This document shows positions 36,179 through 46,267 of a stretch of 64,000 bases of DNA, piece after piece. Within the stretch, counting starts at the first letter, position 1. Every line of letters begins with the position of its first letter. Source of the stretch: Sphingopyxis sp. DBS4 (GTDB lineage Bacteria > Pseudomonadota > Alphaproteobacteria > Sphingomonadales > Sphingomonadaceae); assembly GCF_024628865.1 (NCBI RefSeq), contig NZ_CP102384.1:2181001-2245000 (forward strand). Reading direction: 5' to 3'. The notes beneath the pieces are model-generated. The model saw only the letters and a program-made list of their open reading frames with translations. It did not search any database and was not told the origin of the DNA. The translations under genes were made by a program, and so were the position numbers.

Positions 36179-37471
36179 ATGGAGCCCCCCTTGGCCCGCA
36201 AATTCCTCTATCTCGTCGCCGCGATCATTCTCCTCATCCTCGGGGTCGGCATCGCCTATCAGCTCAATCCGGGCTGGTTCGGCCGCGTCGCCTTCGTGCC
36301 GAGCACCAAATTCGTCGAGCAGACCGTTGCCGCGCCGAATACCTATGACGACCCCAAAATGTGGTTCGCGCGCCCCGGTCTCGACGCCGACCCGTCGGAC
36401 TGGCGCCCGCCCGCGACCGACGAAACCGCGTCGGCAAAGGACGCTTCCGGCAAACTGATCCCGCCCGCCAAGGCCGCGGCCCCCGCCGACGCCGCCGAAG
36501 CAGCCTTTCCCAAGGGCGACGCCGCGGTCTTCTTCGTCCACCCGACGAGCTATTACAGCAAGGCGAGCTGGAACGCCCCGCTCGACGACGCCGACGCCAA
36601 CTACCGCGCGAAGCTGTTCATGCAGGGCATGGCGAGCGCGTTCGGCGACGCGGGGCAGGTGTGGGCACCGCGCTACCGCCAGGCGACGCTCGGCGCTTTC
36701 CTGGCCGAGGATCGCGTCACCGCGGGCAAGGCGATCGACGCCGCCTATCGCGACGTCGAACAGGCATTCGACGTCTTCGTCGCTTCGATCCCGAAGAACA
36801 GGCCGATCATCCTCGCGGGCCACAGCCAGGGCGCGCTGCATATCGAAATGCTGATCAAGAACCGGATCGCGGGCACCCCGCTCGCGAAGCGGATCGTCGC
36901 GGCCTATGTCATCGGCTGGCCGATCAGCCTCGACACCGACATGGAGGCGCTCGGCCTTCCCGCCTGTCAGACGCCCGAGCAGAAGGGCTGCATCCTGAGC
37001 TGGGCGACTTTTGCCGAGCCCGCCGACACGGCGATGGTCATCGGCGCCTATGACGGCACGATCGGCTTCGACGGCCGCCCGCGCGCGGGAACGCGGATGC
37101 TCTGCACCAACCCGCTCACCGGCATTCCCGACACCACCGCCGGCCCCGACGCCAATATCGGCACGCTGAAGCCGAGCGCGGGTTTCAAGGCGGGGACGCT
37201 GATCGCGGGCAAGGTCGGCGCCCAGTGCGACGCCGATCGCGGCTTTCTGTTGATCGGCGACGCCGACGCGGCGAAGAATTACGTCGTCGCGGGCTATGTG
37301 CTGCCGGGCAACAATTACCACGTCTACGACATCACCCTGTTCTGGGCGAACGTCCGCGCCGACGCGCTGCGGCGGCTGGCGACCTTCGAGGGCAAACCCT
37401 CGCCGGTGCCGCCCCCGGCAGCGCCGGTTGCGGCGGCGGCGCCCACCTCGCAGGCCGCTTCCAAATCCTGA
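36179..37471 (+). CDS. DUF3089 family alpha/beta hydrolase-like protein
   Basis: These 430 residues have an N-terminal membrane anchor (FLYLVAAIILLILGVGIAY) and then the DUF3089 region with AVFFVHPTSYYSKASWNAP and the nucleophile elbow AGHSQGA (Ser near 222). It would be anchored in the inner membrane with its domain outside. A TTG six codons downstream is an alternative start. A REP doublet begins right after the stop. The reaction is not known for the family. Confidence 0.82.
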   Translation: MEPPLARKFLYLVAAIILLILGVGIAYQLNPGWFGRVAFVPSTKFVEQTVAAPNTYDDPKMWFARPGLDADPSDWRPPATDETASAKDASGKLIPPAKAAAPADAAEAAFPKGDAAVFFVHPTSYYSKASWNAPLDDADANYRAKLFMQGMASAFGDAGQVWAPRYRQATLGAFLAEDRVTAGKAIDAAYRDVEQAFDVFVASIPKNRPIILAGHSQGALHIEMLIKNRIAGTPLAKRIVAAYVIGWPISLDTDMEALGLPACQTPEQKGCILSWATFAEPADTAMVIGAYDGTIGFDGRPRAGTRMLCTNPLTGIPDTTAGPDANIGTLKPSAGFKAGTLIAGKVGAQCDADRGFLLIGDADAAKNYVVAGYVLPGNNYHVYDITLFWANVRADALRRLATFEGKPSPVPPPAAPVAAAAPTSQAASKS

Positions 37472-37570
37472 CGTCGTTATTGCGAGGAGCGAAGCGACGC
37501 GGCAATCTCCAGCCATCGTCCTCGCGCTTCGTTGCCCGCTGGAGATTGCTTCGCTTCGCTCGCAATGACG
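37472..37570. repeat. REP doublet, family A (variant)
   Basis: Diverged inverted copies of the CATTGCGAG...AGCAATCTCCAGC unit have longer central spacing. The copy directly abuts the DUF3089 stop codon and ends 14 nt before ruvX. Confidence 0.8.
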
Positions 37571-37584
37571 GCTAAGGGGCGAGG

Positions 37585-38043
37585 ATGATCACCACCCTCG
37601 CCCCCGATTTCGCCGCCGCGCTGCCGAACGGCGGCCGCCTCGCGGGGCTCGACGTCGGAACCAAGACCATCGGCGTCGCGCTCTGCGACGCCGGGTGGAG
37701 CTTCGCGAGCCCCGACAAGACGATCCTCCGCAAGAAATTCTCGGTCGACCTCGAAGCGTTGAGGGCCGTCATCGCCGCCCAATCGGTCGTCGGCCTCGTC
37801 GTCGGCCTGCCGCTCAGCATGGACGGCACCGACAGCCCGCGCACCCAGAGCACCCGCGCCTTCGCGCGCAACCTCGCCCCACTCGCCCTGCCCGTCCTTC
37901 TCTGGGACGAACGCTGGTCGACCGCTGCCGTCGAACGCGCGATGATCGCCGCCGACGTCAGCCGCGCCAAGCGCGCCGAACGCGTCGACAGCGCCGCCGC
38001 CGCCTTCATCCTGCAAGGCGCAATCGACGCGATGACGCGCTAA
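37585..38043 (+). CDS. ruvX: Holliday junction resolvase-like protein (YqgF/RuvX)
   Basis: This 152-residue RNase-H-fold protein has [14 protein letters not shown] near 21-34, [26 protein letters not shown], and [12 protein letters not shown] at the end. These acidic residues form the metal site. RuvX/YqgF is linked to pre-16S rRNA processing and to junction-type nucleic acids. It starts a run of same-strand genes: DUF1294, pyrB and a dihydroorotase homologue. Confidence 0.92.
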   Translation: MITTLAPDFAAALPNGGRLAGLDVGTKTIGVALCDAGWSFASPDKTILRKKFSVDLEALRAVIAAQSVVGLVVGLPLSMDGTDSPRTQSTRAFARNLAPLALPVLLWDERWSTAAVERAMIAADVSRAKRAERVDSAAAAFILQGAIDAMTR

Positions 38044-38058
38044 AAAGGGGAAACATGC

Positions 38059-38376
38059 ATGATCGTCTATGTCCTCGGCTGGCTGATCGCGGTGAACCTG
38101 ATCGCCTTCGTCGAGATGGTTTGCGATAAACGCTATGCCGAGGCGGGGATGCGCCGCACGCCCGAATCCCGGTTGCTCCTCTGGGCCTTTCTCGGCGGCG
38201 CGCTCGGAACGGTTTGCGCCGCCCGCTTCGCGCGTCACAAGACGCGCAAGCAGCCGTTCGCGACCTGGATGCTGATCTGGCTCTGGGTCGACATCATCCT
38301 ACTCGTCCTGTGGGCACTTGGAATATTGGAGCCGCTGCTCGTCTCGGCGCTTGCGAAAATCGCCGCAGCCGCCTAG
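38059..38376 (+). CDS. DUF1294 membrane protein
   Basis: This 105-residue protein has three hydrophobic helices ([52 protein letters not shown]). The short loop [15 protein letters not shown] before helix 2 and [12 protein letters not shown] after it are the DUF1294 signatures. Function unknown; inner membrane. Starts 15 nt after ruvX. Confidence 0.85.
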   Translation: MIVYVLGWLIAVNLIAFVEMVCDKRYAEAGMRRTPESRLLLWAFLGGALGTVCAARFARHKTRKQPFATWMLIWLWVDIILLVLWALGILEPLLVSALAKIAAAA

Positions 38377-38389
38377 ACGCTCGGCTTTA

Positions 38390-39388
38390 ATGACAAGCGC
38401 CACGACAACCCGCCCCGCCAGCGATTATCCGCCCGGCGGCGATGCCTTTCGCCATCGCCACCTCACCGGCATCGCCCAGCTCACCCCGTGGGAAATCTCC
38501 TACGTCCTCGACGCCGCCGAACAATGGGTCGAGATGAACCGCAGCGGCGCCGCCAAGCACGACGACCGGCTTGCCGGGCTCACGATCATCAACGCCTTTT
38601 TCGAAAATTCGACCCGCACGCTTCTCTCCTTCGAGATCGCGGGCAAGCGGCTCGGCGCCGATGTCGTCAACATGCACGCCGCGCAGTCGAGCGTGAAGAA
38701 GGGCGAGACGCTGATCGACACCGCGATGACGCTCAACGCGATGCGCGCCGACGCGATCGTCATCCGCCATGCGAGCTCGGGCGCGGTGCAGCTCATCGCC
38801 GACAAGGTCGACTGCCCGGTGCTCAACGCCGGCGACGGCCGCCACGAGCATCCGACGCAGGCTTTGCTCGACGCGCTGACGATCCGCCGCCGCAAGGGAC
38901 GGGTCGAGGGGCTAACCGTCGCGATCTGCGGCGACGTGCTGCACAGCCGCGTCGCGCGCTCGAACATCCTCGCGCTCACCTTGCTCGGCAACGAGGTCCG
39001 CGTCGTCGCGCCGCCGACGCTGATCCCGCCCGCGATCGAACGGATGCACGTCCTCCCCTTCACCGACATGGACGAAGGGCTGAAGGATGCCGACGTCGTG
39101 ATGATGCTCCGCCTCCAGAACGAGCGCATGGACGGCGCCTACCTCCCCAGCCCGCGCGAATATCACGCGCTCTTCGGCCTGACCCCGAAACGCCTCGAAC
39201 GCGCGAAGCCCGACGCGATCGTCATGCACCCCGGTCCGATGAACCGCGGGGTGGAGATCGACAGCAGCGTCGCCGACGATCCCACCCGCTCGACGATCAC
39301 CGAACAGGTCGAAATGGGGGTCGCGGTGCGCATGGCCTGCCTCGATATCCTGACGCGCCGCAAGCGGGGAGTGCCGGGATGGAACTGA
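38390..39388 (+). CDS. pyrB: aspartate carbamoyltransferase catalytic subunit
   Basis: This 332-residue enzyme of de novo pyrimidine synthesis joins carbamoyl phosphate and aspartate. The carbamoyl-phosphate loop is [13 protein letters not shown], followed by [12 protein letters not shown] and [13 protein letters not shown]. It overlaps the next gene by 10 nt. The partner is a dihydroorotase homologue that has lost its metal site, an arrangement known in pseudomonads, where the inactive subunit is needed for PyrB assembly. The ATG at 38390 is chosen by family length. Confidence 0.96.
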   Translation: MTSATTTRPASDYPPGGDAFRHRHLTGIAQLTPWEISYVLDAAEQWVEMNRSGAAKHDDRLAGLTIINAFFENSTRTLLSFEIAGKRLGADVVNMHAAQSSVKKGETLIDTAMTLNAMRADAIVIRHASSGAVQLIADKVDCPVLNAGDGRHEHPTQALLDALTIRRRKGRVEGLTVAICGDVLHSRVARSNILALTLLGNEVRVVAPPTLIPPAIERMHVLPFTDMDEGLKDADVVMMLRLQNERMDGAYLPSPREYHALFGLTPKRLERAKPDAIVMHPGPMNRGVEIDSSVADDPTRSTITEQVEMGVAVRMACLDILTRRKRGVPGWN

Positions 39389-40593
39389 AGCCGCTCCTGA
39401 TCGCGAACGCGCGCCTGCTCGGCGGCGAGAGCGCGAGCCTGCTCGTCGTGGACGGGCGCATCGCCGCGCTGAACCCGGCCGAAACGCCCGAAGGCTGCGA
39501 GAAGGTCGATGCGAAGGGCCAGTGGCTCGCCCCCGGCATCATCGACCTCGGCGTCTTCGCGACCGACAAGCCCGCCTTTCATTTCGGCGGCATCACCCGC
39601 GCCGCGCTGATGCCCGACAGCGGGCCGCTCGATAATATGGGGCTGGTCGAGCGCGCCGCGAAGGGCGGCAAGCCCGATCTCTGGGTCCACCCCCTCGCCG
39701 CCGCAACCAAGGGCCTCGCGGGCAAGGAGCTCGCCGAGATCGGGCTGATGAAACAGGCGGGTGCGCGCGCCGTCGCCACCGGCCGCGCGCGCATCGCCGA
39801 CGCGGGCGTGATGCGCCGCATCCTTGCCTATGCCGCTTCGCTTGGCCTCACCGTCATCGCCCATGCCGAGGACGAAGGGCTCACCGCGGGCGCAGTCGCG
39901 ACCGATGGCGAGATGGCGACGCGGCTCGGCCTCGCCTCCGCGCCCGCGATCGCCGAAGCGATGGCGATCGCGCGCGACCTGATGCTCGCCGAGGAGACCG
40001 GCGCCGCGATTCATTTCCGCCAGGTCACCACCGCGCGCGGGCTCGCGCTTGTCCGCGACGCCAAGGCGCGCGGCCTTGCCGTCACCTGCGGCATCACCCC
40101 CGCGCATCTCTTCCTCTCCGACACCGCGATCGGCGATTTCCGCACCTTCGCGCGCCTGTCGCCGCCGCTGCGCAGCGAGGACGACCGCCACGCCTGCCTC
40201 GCCGCCGTCGCCGACGGCACGATCGACGTCCTCGCCTCGGGCCACGACCCGCGCGGGCCCGAGGACAAGCGCCTCCCCTTCGCCGAGGCCGCGCCCGGCA
40301 TGGCGGGGGCCGAGACCCTGCTCGCGATGGGCCTCCAACTCGTCCGCGACGGCCATGTCACCCCCGCCCGCCTCTTCGACCTTCTCGCCGCCAACCCGGC
40401 GAAACTGCTCGGCCTCGACGCCGGCCGCCTCGAGACGGGGCTGGAAGCCGACCTGATCCTGATCGACGAGGGCACCCCGTGGCAGGTCGATGCCAAGAAG
40501 ATGGCGGCCTACGCCGGCAACACCCCCTTCGACGGCATGCCGGTGCAGGGCCGCGCGACGATGCTGTGGAAGGGCGGTCAGCGCATCCGCTGA
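39379..40593 (+). CDS. pyrX: dihydroorotase-like protein, probably non-catalytic (PyrC'/PyrX)
   Basis: These 404 residues have the dihydroorotase fold, but the metal-binding HxH after the GIID motif is replaced ([17 protein letters not shown]). Active enzymes read D-x-H-x-H there. The other canonical sites are also degenerate ([19 protein letters not shown]). Overlap with pyrB and this loss point to the structural PyrC' subunit that associates with aspartate carbamoyltransferase. An active pyrC must then lie elsewhere. Symbol assigned by this reasoning. Confidence 0.85.
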   Translation: MELKPLLIANARLLGGESASLLVVDGRIAALNPAETPEGCEKVDAKGQWLAPGIIDLGVFATDKPAFHFGGITRAALMPDSGPLDNMGLVERAAKGGKPDLWVHPLAAATKGLAGKELAEIGLMKQAGARAVATGRARIADAGVMRRILAYAASLGLTVIAHAEDEGLTAGAVATDGEMATRLGLASAPAIAEAMAIARDLMLAEETGAAIHFRQVTTARGLALVRDAKARGLAVTCGITPAHLFLSDTAIGDFRTFARLSPPLRSEDDRHACLAAVADGTIDVLASGHDPRGPEDKRLPFAEAAPGMAGAETLLAMGLQLVRDGHVTPARLFDLLAANPAKLLGLDAGRLETGLEADLILIDEGTPWQVDAKKMAAYAGNTPFDGMPVQGRATMLWKGGQRIR

Positions 40594-40623
40594 ACTGGGA
40601 TGATATCCGGGAAATTCGACCAT

Positions 40624-40733
40624 CTTGTTCCCCCGCGAAGGCGGGGGTCCATCTTCTGCCGTTCCGTTATCGGGCAGAGTGCGTTGAGCGTGATACGCCC
40701 GGAGATGGGCCCCCGCCTTCGCGGGGGAACAAG
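40624..40733. repeat. REP doublet, family C
   Basis: Inverted copies CTTGTTCCCCCGCGAAGGCG and complement are separated by about 48 nt, immediately downstream of the dihydroorotase-like gene. Confidence 0.88.
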
Positions 40734-40839
40734 GCGTATGCCGAAATCCCACGCTTTAGAAGTTCTTGAGAACTCCATGAAGACACGCCCCGCCCCGACC
40801 GCCTAAATCGGCGCCGTTGGATATTCGAGGGGAAATCTC

Positions 40840-41823
40840 ATGCGCTTTTCGACCCATTTCTCCGGCCTCGTCCTGAGCGGCATGCTTGCGGCGGCGCTCG
40901 CGGCCTGTTCGGGACCGGGCGATCAGGGAGCGGCTTCTGCCGATGCCGCGACAACCGACGGCGCCCCCGGCGCTCCGGCCACGGTCGCGGCGAAACCGGC
41001 GAGCGGTCCCGCCGGTTGGACGCTGCCGATGCGGGCCAGCAGCCTTGCCGCAAGCGACTATGACGCGATCATGAAGACGGCCGGCTTCAAGAAGTTCGGC
41101 AAGGTCTGGGCGGCCGATGCGGATTCGGCAAAGGAAGGCTGCAGCGCCGGAATCGACGACAGCCAGTTTGCAAGCGAACCGTCGATCCGCGACCTCAACG
41201 GCGACGGCAATCCCGAAGTCGTCGTCAGCGACTCCGGCCTTTATTGCTATGGTAACACGGAGCGGGGATTTGCGATCGTGAGCTGGACGGGCAGCAGTTG
41301 GAAGCAACTGATCAACAGCTCGGGCATTCCGATGTTCGTCCCGCGCAAGGGCTCGCCGTGGCCCGATATCGAGATCGGCGGTCCCGGCTTCTGCTTCCAC
41401 CGCGTGCGCTGGTCGGGCAAGGATTATTCGGCCGATGGCGGCTGGTTCGACGACGGCAAGCCCTGCAAGAGCCCGGAGCAACGCGACCGGGAGGAACAGG
41501 CCGCAACGGCCCCCGCCCCTGCGGCGCCCGGGGGCCAGCCGAAGATGGTCGCGGGCCTCCCCGTCCCGCTCGGCTTTTACGTCATCGGAACGAAGTGCGC
41601 GGGCGCGACGGCGAACGACGGCATCGTGATCACGCCGGCTTATTGGCAGGACATCGACGGTGATTATGCCATCAAGCCGGTGAAGTCTCTCGGCGGCGGC
41701 AGATACAAGCTGGGCGACGCGGCCGACGTCGTGCAGGTCACAGGACCGCGCAGCTTCGTCGCCGAGCCCGGCAAGGAATATCAGCGCATCTTCACCTGGT
41801 GTTCGGCGACTGCGCCGCGATAG
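40840..41823 (+). CDS. hypothetical lipoprotein
   Basis: These 327 residues have a lipoprotein signal ending LAAC (Cys about 23). An Ala/Pro-rich linker follows, then a domain with the EF-hand-like RDLNGDGNPEVVVSDSG segment (VCBS/FG-GAP style), several Trp-Gly motifs, a PAP/QP-rich linker near 220-240, and a C-terminal beta-type domain. Probably outer-membrane anchored. No function recognised. A hairpin follows the stop. Confidence 0.65.
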   Translation: MRFSTHFSGLVLSGMLAAALAACSGPGDQGAASADAATTDGAPGAPATVAAKPASGPAGWTLPMRASSLAASDYDAIMKTAGFKKFGKVWAADADSAKEGCSAGIDDSQFASEPSIRDLNGDGNPEVVVSDSGLYCYGNTERGFAIVSWTGSSWKQLINSSGIPMFVPRKGSPWPDIEIGGPGFCFHRVRWSGKDYSADGGWFDDGKPCKSPEQRDREEQAATAPAPAAPGGQPKMVAGLPVPLGFYVIGTKCAGATANDGIVITPAYWQDIDGDYAIKPVKSLGGGRYKLGDAADVVQVTGPRSFVAEPGKEYQRIFTWCSATAPR

Positions 41824-41824
41824 G

Positions 41825-41859
41825 CAAAAAAGAAGCCCGTCGGTGAACCGGCGGGCTTC
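41825..41859 (-). terminator. hairpin with T-run on the minus strand
   Basis: The stem GAAGCCCGtCGG / CCGGCGGGCTTC has a TGAA loop. The T-run (six As on the plus strand at 41826-41831) favours termination of minus-strand transcripts. No minus-strand gene is found directly upstream of it, so its role is unclear; it could still end the lipoprotein transcript weakly. Confidence 0.5.
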
Positions 41860-42041
41860 AAGATAAACGGAACGATTATGGTGGATCATCCCGTGCTTGG
41901 GTCGCCCGGGATGATTGGCCGATCGCGAAGACAATTTCGCTACCCGATCGGGTAGCATTGCATTTTTTTCCGCCGCATTGTTTGGTGCCCAAGGGCCGTC
42001 CTCGACGAATCCCGCCGCCGCTCTTTCAGCCGGGGACGACA

Positions 42042-43205
42042 GTGCCGATCGATTCCGTTCCGAAGTCTTCGCCAGATGCCGACACCGCCGCCGAATGGGA
42101 GGTGCTGAACGAGCTGATCGGCCGCATCTATGATTCGGTGCTCCACCCCGAACGCTGGAACGACACGCTTGCGCGCATCACCGGGGCGCTCTGCCCGCTG
42201 AGCTGGGAGGCCGCGTTCGTCATATGGGAAAGCACCAGCCCGCCGCGCGCGCGTTTCGTTGCCGCAACCGGGCTCGCCGCGGGCATCCAGGAAATCTACA
42301 CCGCAGTCTATGCCGGCAACCACCCCTGGTCGCGCAAATTCCCGCGCTATGCGAACGGCAGCGTCGTCGACAGCTATGACATCATGACCCGTGAGGAATT
42401 CTACGAATCCGAATTCTTCCGCAATTTCCTGAAACCCTATGGCATCGACCGGCTGATCGGGGTGCTGCTCGACCGGCGCGGCGGCGAGCGGCTGGGATTG
42501 ATGCTTCCCGGCCCCGGCGACCGCGATGCCGAGAAATTGAAACGCGGCCTGCGCATCCTCGCCCCGCATATCCAGCGCGCGATGCGGATCAGCGACCGCA
42601 TCGCCTCGCTCGAACTCGCGGCGGGCGCCGCGCGCGCCGCCGCCGACGCCGCACCCTTCGCGATCTTCAGCCTCGACGAGCAGCTCAATATCCTCGCCGC
42701 CAACAGCCGCGCCGCGCGCTATGCCGAGGCGGGCTTCATCCGCCTCGCGAACGACCGCTTCGCCTTCACGCACGGCGCGAGCCAGAAGAAGCTGCTCGAC
42801 CTCGCCGCCGGTCCGGCGCCCGCGGGCCTCGCCTTTCAGGCGGTGGACGAGGCGGGCGCCGAATGTCCGGTTCTTGCCGCGCGCATCACCCGCCAGTCGG
42901 CTCAGCAGATCGGCGGGGTTCAACTCGGCGCCGCGCTCGTCGTCACGCTCGGCAGTTCGCCGGGCGAGACGCCGGTGGTCGAGATCGACCGCGTCGCGCA
43001 ATGGTTCGCCCTGACCCCCGCCGAAGCGCGCCTCGCGGTCGCGCTGGCGGCGGGGCAGACGCTCCAGGACTATGCCGCGCTCCGCGCCGTCAGCCTCAAC
43101 GCCGCGCGCTTCCTGCTCAAGGGCATCTTCCGCAAGACCGGCGCGACCAGCCAGGCCCAACTCGTCGCAACCCTCGCGCGGCTGCCGGGAAGCTCACAGG
43201 GCTAA
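42042..43205 (+). CDS. LuxR-type helix-turn-helix regulator
   Basis: This 387-residue protein has an N-terminal sensory region of about 300 residues and a C-terminal LuxR-like HTH (FALTPAEARLAVALAAGQTLQDYAALRAVSLNAARFLLKGIFRKTG). The GTG at 42042 follows GGGGACG and gives the best N-terminus. Longer starts at 41958 (TTG) and 41985 (GTG) lie in the same frame. The ligand is unknown. Adjacent genes differ in function, so targets cannot be guessed. Confidence 0.82.
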   Translation: MPIDSVPKSSPDADTAAEWEVLNELIGRIYDSVLHPERWNDTLARITGALCPLSWEAAFVIWESTSPPRARFVAATGLAAGIQEIYTAVYAGNHPWSRKFPRYANGSVVDSYDIMTREEFYESEFFRNFLKPYGIDRLIGVLLDRRGGERLGLMLPGPGDRDAEKLKRGLRILAPHIQRAMRISDRIASLELAAGAARAAADAAPFAIFSLDEQLNILAANSRAARYAEAGFIRLANDRFAFTHGASQKKLLDLAAGPAPAGLAFQAVDEAGAECPVLAARITRQSAQQIGGVQLGAALVVTLGSSPGETPVVEIDRVAQWFALTPAEARLAVALAAGQTLQDYAALRAVSLNAARFLLKGIFRKTGATSQAQLVATLARLPGSSQG

Positions 43206-43240
43206 AGGCGGCGTTGGGGTGGATTGGAGCCATTCCCAAC

Positions 43241-43325
43241 CTTTGTCATTCCCGCGAAAGCGGGAACCCAGTGTGGGGTCAGCCCGCGCACGCTCTGGGT
43301 CCCCGCTTTCGCGGGGATGACAAAG
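43241..43325. repeat. REP doublet, family B
   Basis: Inverted copies of TTGTCATTCCCGCGAAAGCG and a slightly diverged partner are separated by about 23 nt, downstream of the LuxR-type gene. Confidence 0.9.
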
Positions 43326-43426
43326 TAGGGGGCTGCAATCGGTCGTTAACCGCCAAAAGAAAAAGGGCGCAGCCCCGCAGCTGCGCCCCTCCCCTGTCCT
43401 CGCTTGCGCGAGGCCCCCAAATTCGG

Positions 43427-44839
43427 TCAGCGAGCCGCCATGCGCACCGGCTTTGCCGCCGCCGCCCACTGGATGCTTTCGCTGCCGCCCATCTGGCGGA
43501 TGAAACACACCTGCCCCTTGGCCTTGAGTTCGCCGCATAGCTTCGACGCATCGGCGCGGGTCGCAAGGCCGTTGACGGTCAGGCGATAGAAGGTGCGGCC
43601 GTTCACCACCGCGGCGTGGCTCGACGCCGGATAATTGCCGAGCATCGCGCTCCGCTGCTTCAGCACGCCCCATTTCTCCTTGGCGATGCCCAGGCTGTCA
43701 TAGGCGCCGAGTTGCACCGCCCAGCCCGAAGGCTTTTTGGCGTCGAAAGCCATCGCCCGCGGCAGGATCTTCGTCGCCAGTTCGAGCGCTTGCCTTTGCG
43801 CCGGGCGGATCGCCTCGACATGGTCGCCCGCGACGCGCGGCGCGGCGCGATAGGGCTTGGCGTCGGCCAGGATGATCTCGGCCGGCTTCGGCTGCGGCAG
43901 TTCGGTGACCGGCACCACGCCGTTTTCGTCGCGCGCCGGCATCGGCAGTTCGACGGTGCGGATCGGGCCCGGCGCGGCCGAGGCCAGAACCGGTGCGGCC
44001 TCGACGGGCGGCGGCGGCGCAAAGGCCGCGACAGGCGCCGGGTCGGCGCTTGCCAGTTGGACGGGCGCATCGGCGGCGGCCATTTCGGTACCGCTGTAGT
44101 TGCTCAGCGCCAGGCGCACCGGCATCCCGGCATCGGCCCGCGCCGCGGTGCCGAGCAGGCTGGCGACACGCATCCCGGCATCGGGCTGTTCGGCGAGTTT
44201 CGACCATTCGAGCATCCGCGCCTCGACCTTGTCGAGCGACAGATCCTGCGCGGCGAGGATGCGCGCCTGTGCCCAGCGGCCCGACAGCGCGAACGCGAGC
44301 GCCAGATTCTGCCGCGTCCGCGCGGTGGCGTCGGGCGCCCGCGCGGCTTCGGTCAGCATGTAGATCGCCGAATTGGTGTCGCCGGTCAGCGCGAGCGCGA
44401 GCCCCATGTCCGACGCCGGAACGACGTTGAAATTGCGCTTCAGCAGGTCGTTTGCCTGATCATTCTTGCCCTGCGCGATATAGGCGAGAGTCAGCGCGAT
44501 GACGGTGTTGCCGTCCTTCGCGCCCAATTCCATCGCGTCGCTCAGCGCCGAGGTCGCCGACGAAAAGCGCCCGTCGTTCAGATAAGCCTGGCCGAGCAAC
44601 GCGCGATAGGTCGCGTCGCGGGGGCTCGCGGCGACTGCGGCTTCGGCGAGCGCCACCGCCTTGGTCGGCTTGCCGGCCTCCAGCGCGTCGCGTGCCTTGT
44701 CGGCGGCCTTGGCGGCGGTCGCGGGCGCGCGGTTCGATTCGGGCGCGGCGTTCGCCATCTTCGCCATCCCGCTGCATCCGGTGACGACGCTCAGCGCGAA
44801 ACCCGAAACCGCGAGGTTCTTCAGCAATTTGCGGTTCAT
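43427..44839 (-). CDS. SPOR-domain TPR lipoprotein
   Basis: These 470 residues have a lipoprotein signal (VVTGC, Cys near 22). TPR-like helical repeats run from about 45 to 210 (RDALEAGKPTKAVALAEAAVA...), then a Pro/Ala-rich linker, then a C-terminal SPOR domain (WAVQLGAYDSLGIAKEKW...FYRLTVNGLATRADASKLCGELK). SPOR domains bind denuded septal peptidoglycan. The start at 44839 follows a GGGGGGA site. It is the last gene of a minus-strand set with ParA and RHH proteins. Confidence 0.85.
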   Translation of the reverse strand: MNRKLLKNLAVSGFALSVVTGCSGMAKMANAAPESNRAPATAAKAADKARDALEAGKPTKAVALAEAAVAASPRDATYRALLGQAYLNDGRFSSATSALSDAMELGAKDGNTVIALTLAYIAQGKNDQANDLLKRNFNVVPASDMGLALALTGDTNSAIYMLTEAARAPDATARTRQNLALAFALSGRWAQARILAAQDLSLDKVEARMLEWSKLAEQPDAGMRVASLLGTAARADAGMPVRLALSNYSGTEMAAADAPVQLASADPAPVAAFAPPPPVEAAPVLASAAPGPIRTVELPMPARDENGVVPVTELPQPKPAEIILADAKPYRAAPRVAGDHVEAIRPAQRQALELATKILPRAMAFDAKKPSGWAVQLGAYDSLGIAKEKWGVLKQRSAMLGNYPASSHAAVVNGRTFYRLTVNGLATRADASKLCGELKAKGQVCFIRQMGGSESIQWAAAAKPVRMAAR

Positions 44840-44859
44840 CGAAAGTCCCCCCATCTCGT

Positions 44860-45534
44860 TCAGGACGCCTGTGTCCGGCGCGTCGGCCGCGCCGCCGGCA
44901 GGCGGCTCGCCATCGCGTCGATCTCGGGCAGCGAGGCCAGATAGTCGTCGAGCAGGTCGGTCAGGATGACCTGCGACGAGCGGTTCGTCACCGCGCTCGC
45001 GAGGCGCAAGCGCAGGTGGCGCTCGGCGTCGAGGCGCAGCGTGAAGGCCGCCTTCTCGCGCGCCCGCAGCGCGCGCGGCGCGCGCTCCTTCTTCGCTTGC
45101 GGCGCGGGTCGCGTCTCCACCTTGCGCGCGACGGCGGCGACGCGGTCGAGCAAAGATTCCTGCTGGCGCACGATTTCGGGCACGTCGATCGCTTCCGGGG
45201 TCGCTTCGGGCTCGAACCCGGCGGCGAGCGCATCGGTCAGTTCGTGACCCACCGACTCCTCGACCGCATGTTCGGCCTCCGCATTATGCGTCAGCACCGA
45301 TCCGGCGAGAAGCGGCTTCAGGTCGACCATGCGCGCGGGTTCGGCCGCGGCATTCTGGTCGGGATCGACGTCATAGCCCATGTCGTTCCAGCCAAGGTCG
45401 TCATAGCCTTCGCCGGTCATCGGCGCGGCGGCGCCCATGCCCAGCGGCGCGCGGCGCATCGCGGGACGCGCGCCGCCTTTGCGGGCGAGCAGTCCGGCGG
45501 ACAGCGAAGCGAGAGGTTTGGGTTCGCCCATCAT
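44860..45534 (-). CDS. ribbon-helix-helix protein paired with ParA
   Basis: This 224-residue protein has a long Ala/Glu-rich N-terminal part and a basic C-terminal domain, FTLRLDAERHLRLRLASA followed by SSQVILTDLLDDYLAS. That strand-helix-helix pattern matches ribbon-helix-helix DNA-binding proteins. The gene overlaps no other but follows parA by 10 nt, with AAGGGGAGCGGA before two tandem ATGs. It resembles the ParG-type centromere-binding partner of type Ib ParA systems. The fold is inferred. Confidence 0.65.
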   Translation of the reverse strand: MMGEPKPLASLSAGLLARKGGARPAMRRAPLGMGAAAPMTGEGYDDLGWNDMGYDVDPDQNAAAEPARMVDLKPLLAGSVLTHNAEAEHAVEESVGHELTDALAAGFEPEATPEAIDVPEIVRQQESLLDRVAAVARKVETRPAPQAKKERAPRALRAREKAAFTLRLDAERHLRLRLASAVTNRSSQVILTDLLDDYLASLPEIDAMASRLPAARPTRRTQAS

Positions 45535-45544
45535 TCCGCTCCCC

Positions 45545-46267
45545 TTACTGGCCCGCGATGCGGCGGCCGAAGCCACCGCCCATCGGGCGGACCGTGCCGT
45601 AACCCGGCTGCGCGGGCATCGGTGAGGAGAAGATGGTGCGGCGGAAATTCTTTTCGAGCCGGTCGTTGACATAGGTCCAGAGCTGGCGGATTTCCTCGGC
45701 CGAGCGGCCATTGGGATCGACCTCCATCACCGTGCGGCCGTCGATCATCGACGCGGCATAGTCGGTGCGATGGTGCAGCGTGATCGGCGCCACGGTGCCG
45801 TGCTGCGACAGCGCGACCGCGGCCTCGCTGGTGATCTTCGCCTTGGGCGTGGCGCCGTTGACGACGAACACCAGCGGCTTGCCCGCGCGTTCGCACAGGT
45901 CGACGGTTGCGCCGACGGCGCGCAGGTCATGCGGGCTCGGCCGCGTCGGAACGATGATCAGTTCGGCGACGCCGATGACGCTCTGGATCGCCATGGTGAT
46001 CGCGGGCGGCGTGTCGATGACCGCCAGTTTGAAACCCTGCTGTCGCAGGATTTCGAGGTCGGAGGCGAGCCGCGCGACGGTGGTCTGCGCAAAGGCCGGA
46101 AGGTCGGTTTCGCGCTCGTTCCACCAGTCGGCGAGCGAGCCTTGCGGGTCGATATCGATCAGCACGACCGGCCCGGCGCCGGCAAGCTGCGCCTGCACCG
46201 CCAGGTGCCCCGACAGGGTGGTCTTGCCCGACCCGCCTTTCTGTGAAGCCAATGCCAAAACGCGCAC
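45545..46267 (-). CDS. ParA/MinD-family ATPase
   Basis: This 240-residue ParA-type ATPase has the deviant Walker A KGGSGKTT (about 10-17), IDIDPQGS as switch I, and VIDTPP as switch II. It starts at a GTG (46267) behind GAGGGGG, since the open frame's TTG is less likely. This size and sequence match ParF-like (type Ib) ATPases paired with an RHH protein. A chromosomal role in positioning or partition is inferred; it is not the main chromosomal parAB, which would have a ParB. Confidence 0.85.
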   Translation of the reverse strand: MRVLALASQKGGSGKTTLSGHLAVQAQLAGAGPVVLIDIDPQGSLADWWNERETDLPAFAQTTVARLASDLEILRQQGFKLAVIDTPPAITMAIQSVIGVAELIIVPTRPSPHDLRAVGATVDLCERAGKPLVFVVNGATPKAKITSEAAVALSQHGTVAPITLHHRTDYAASMIDGRTVMEVDPNGRSAEEIRQLWTYVNDRLEKNFRRTIFSSPMPAQPGYGTVRPMGGGFGRRIAGQ

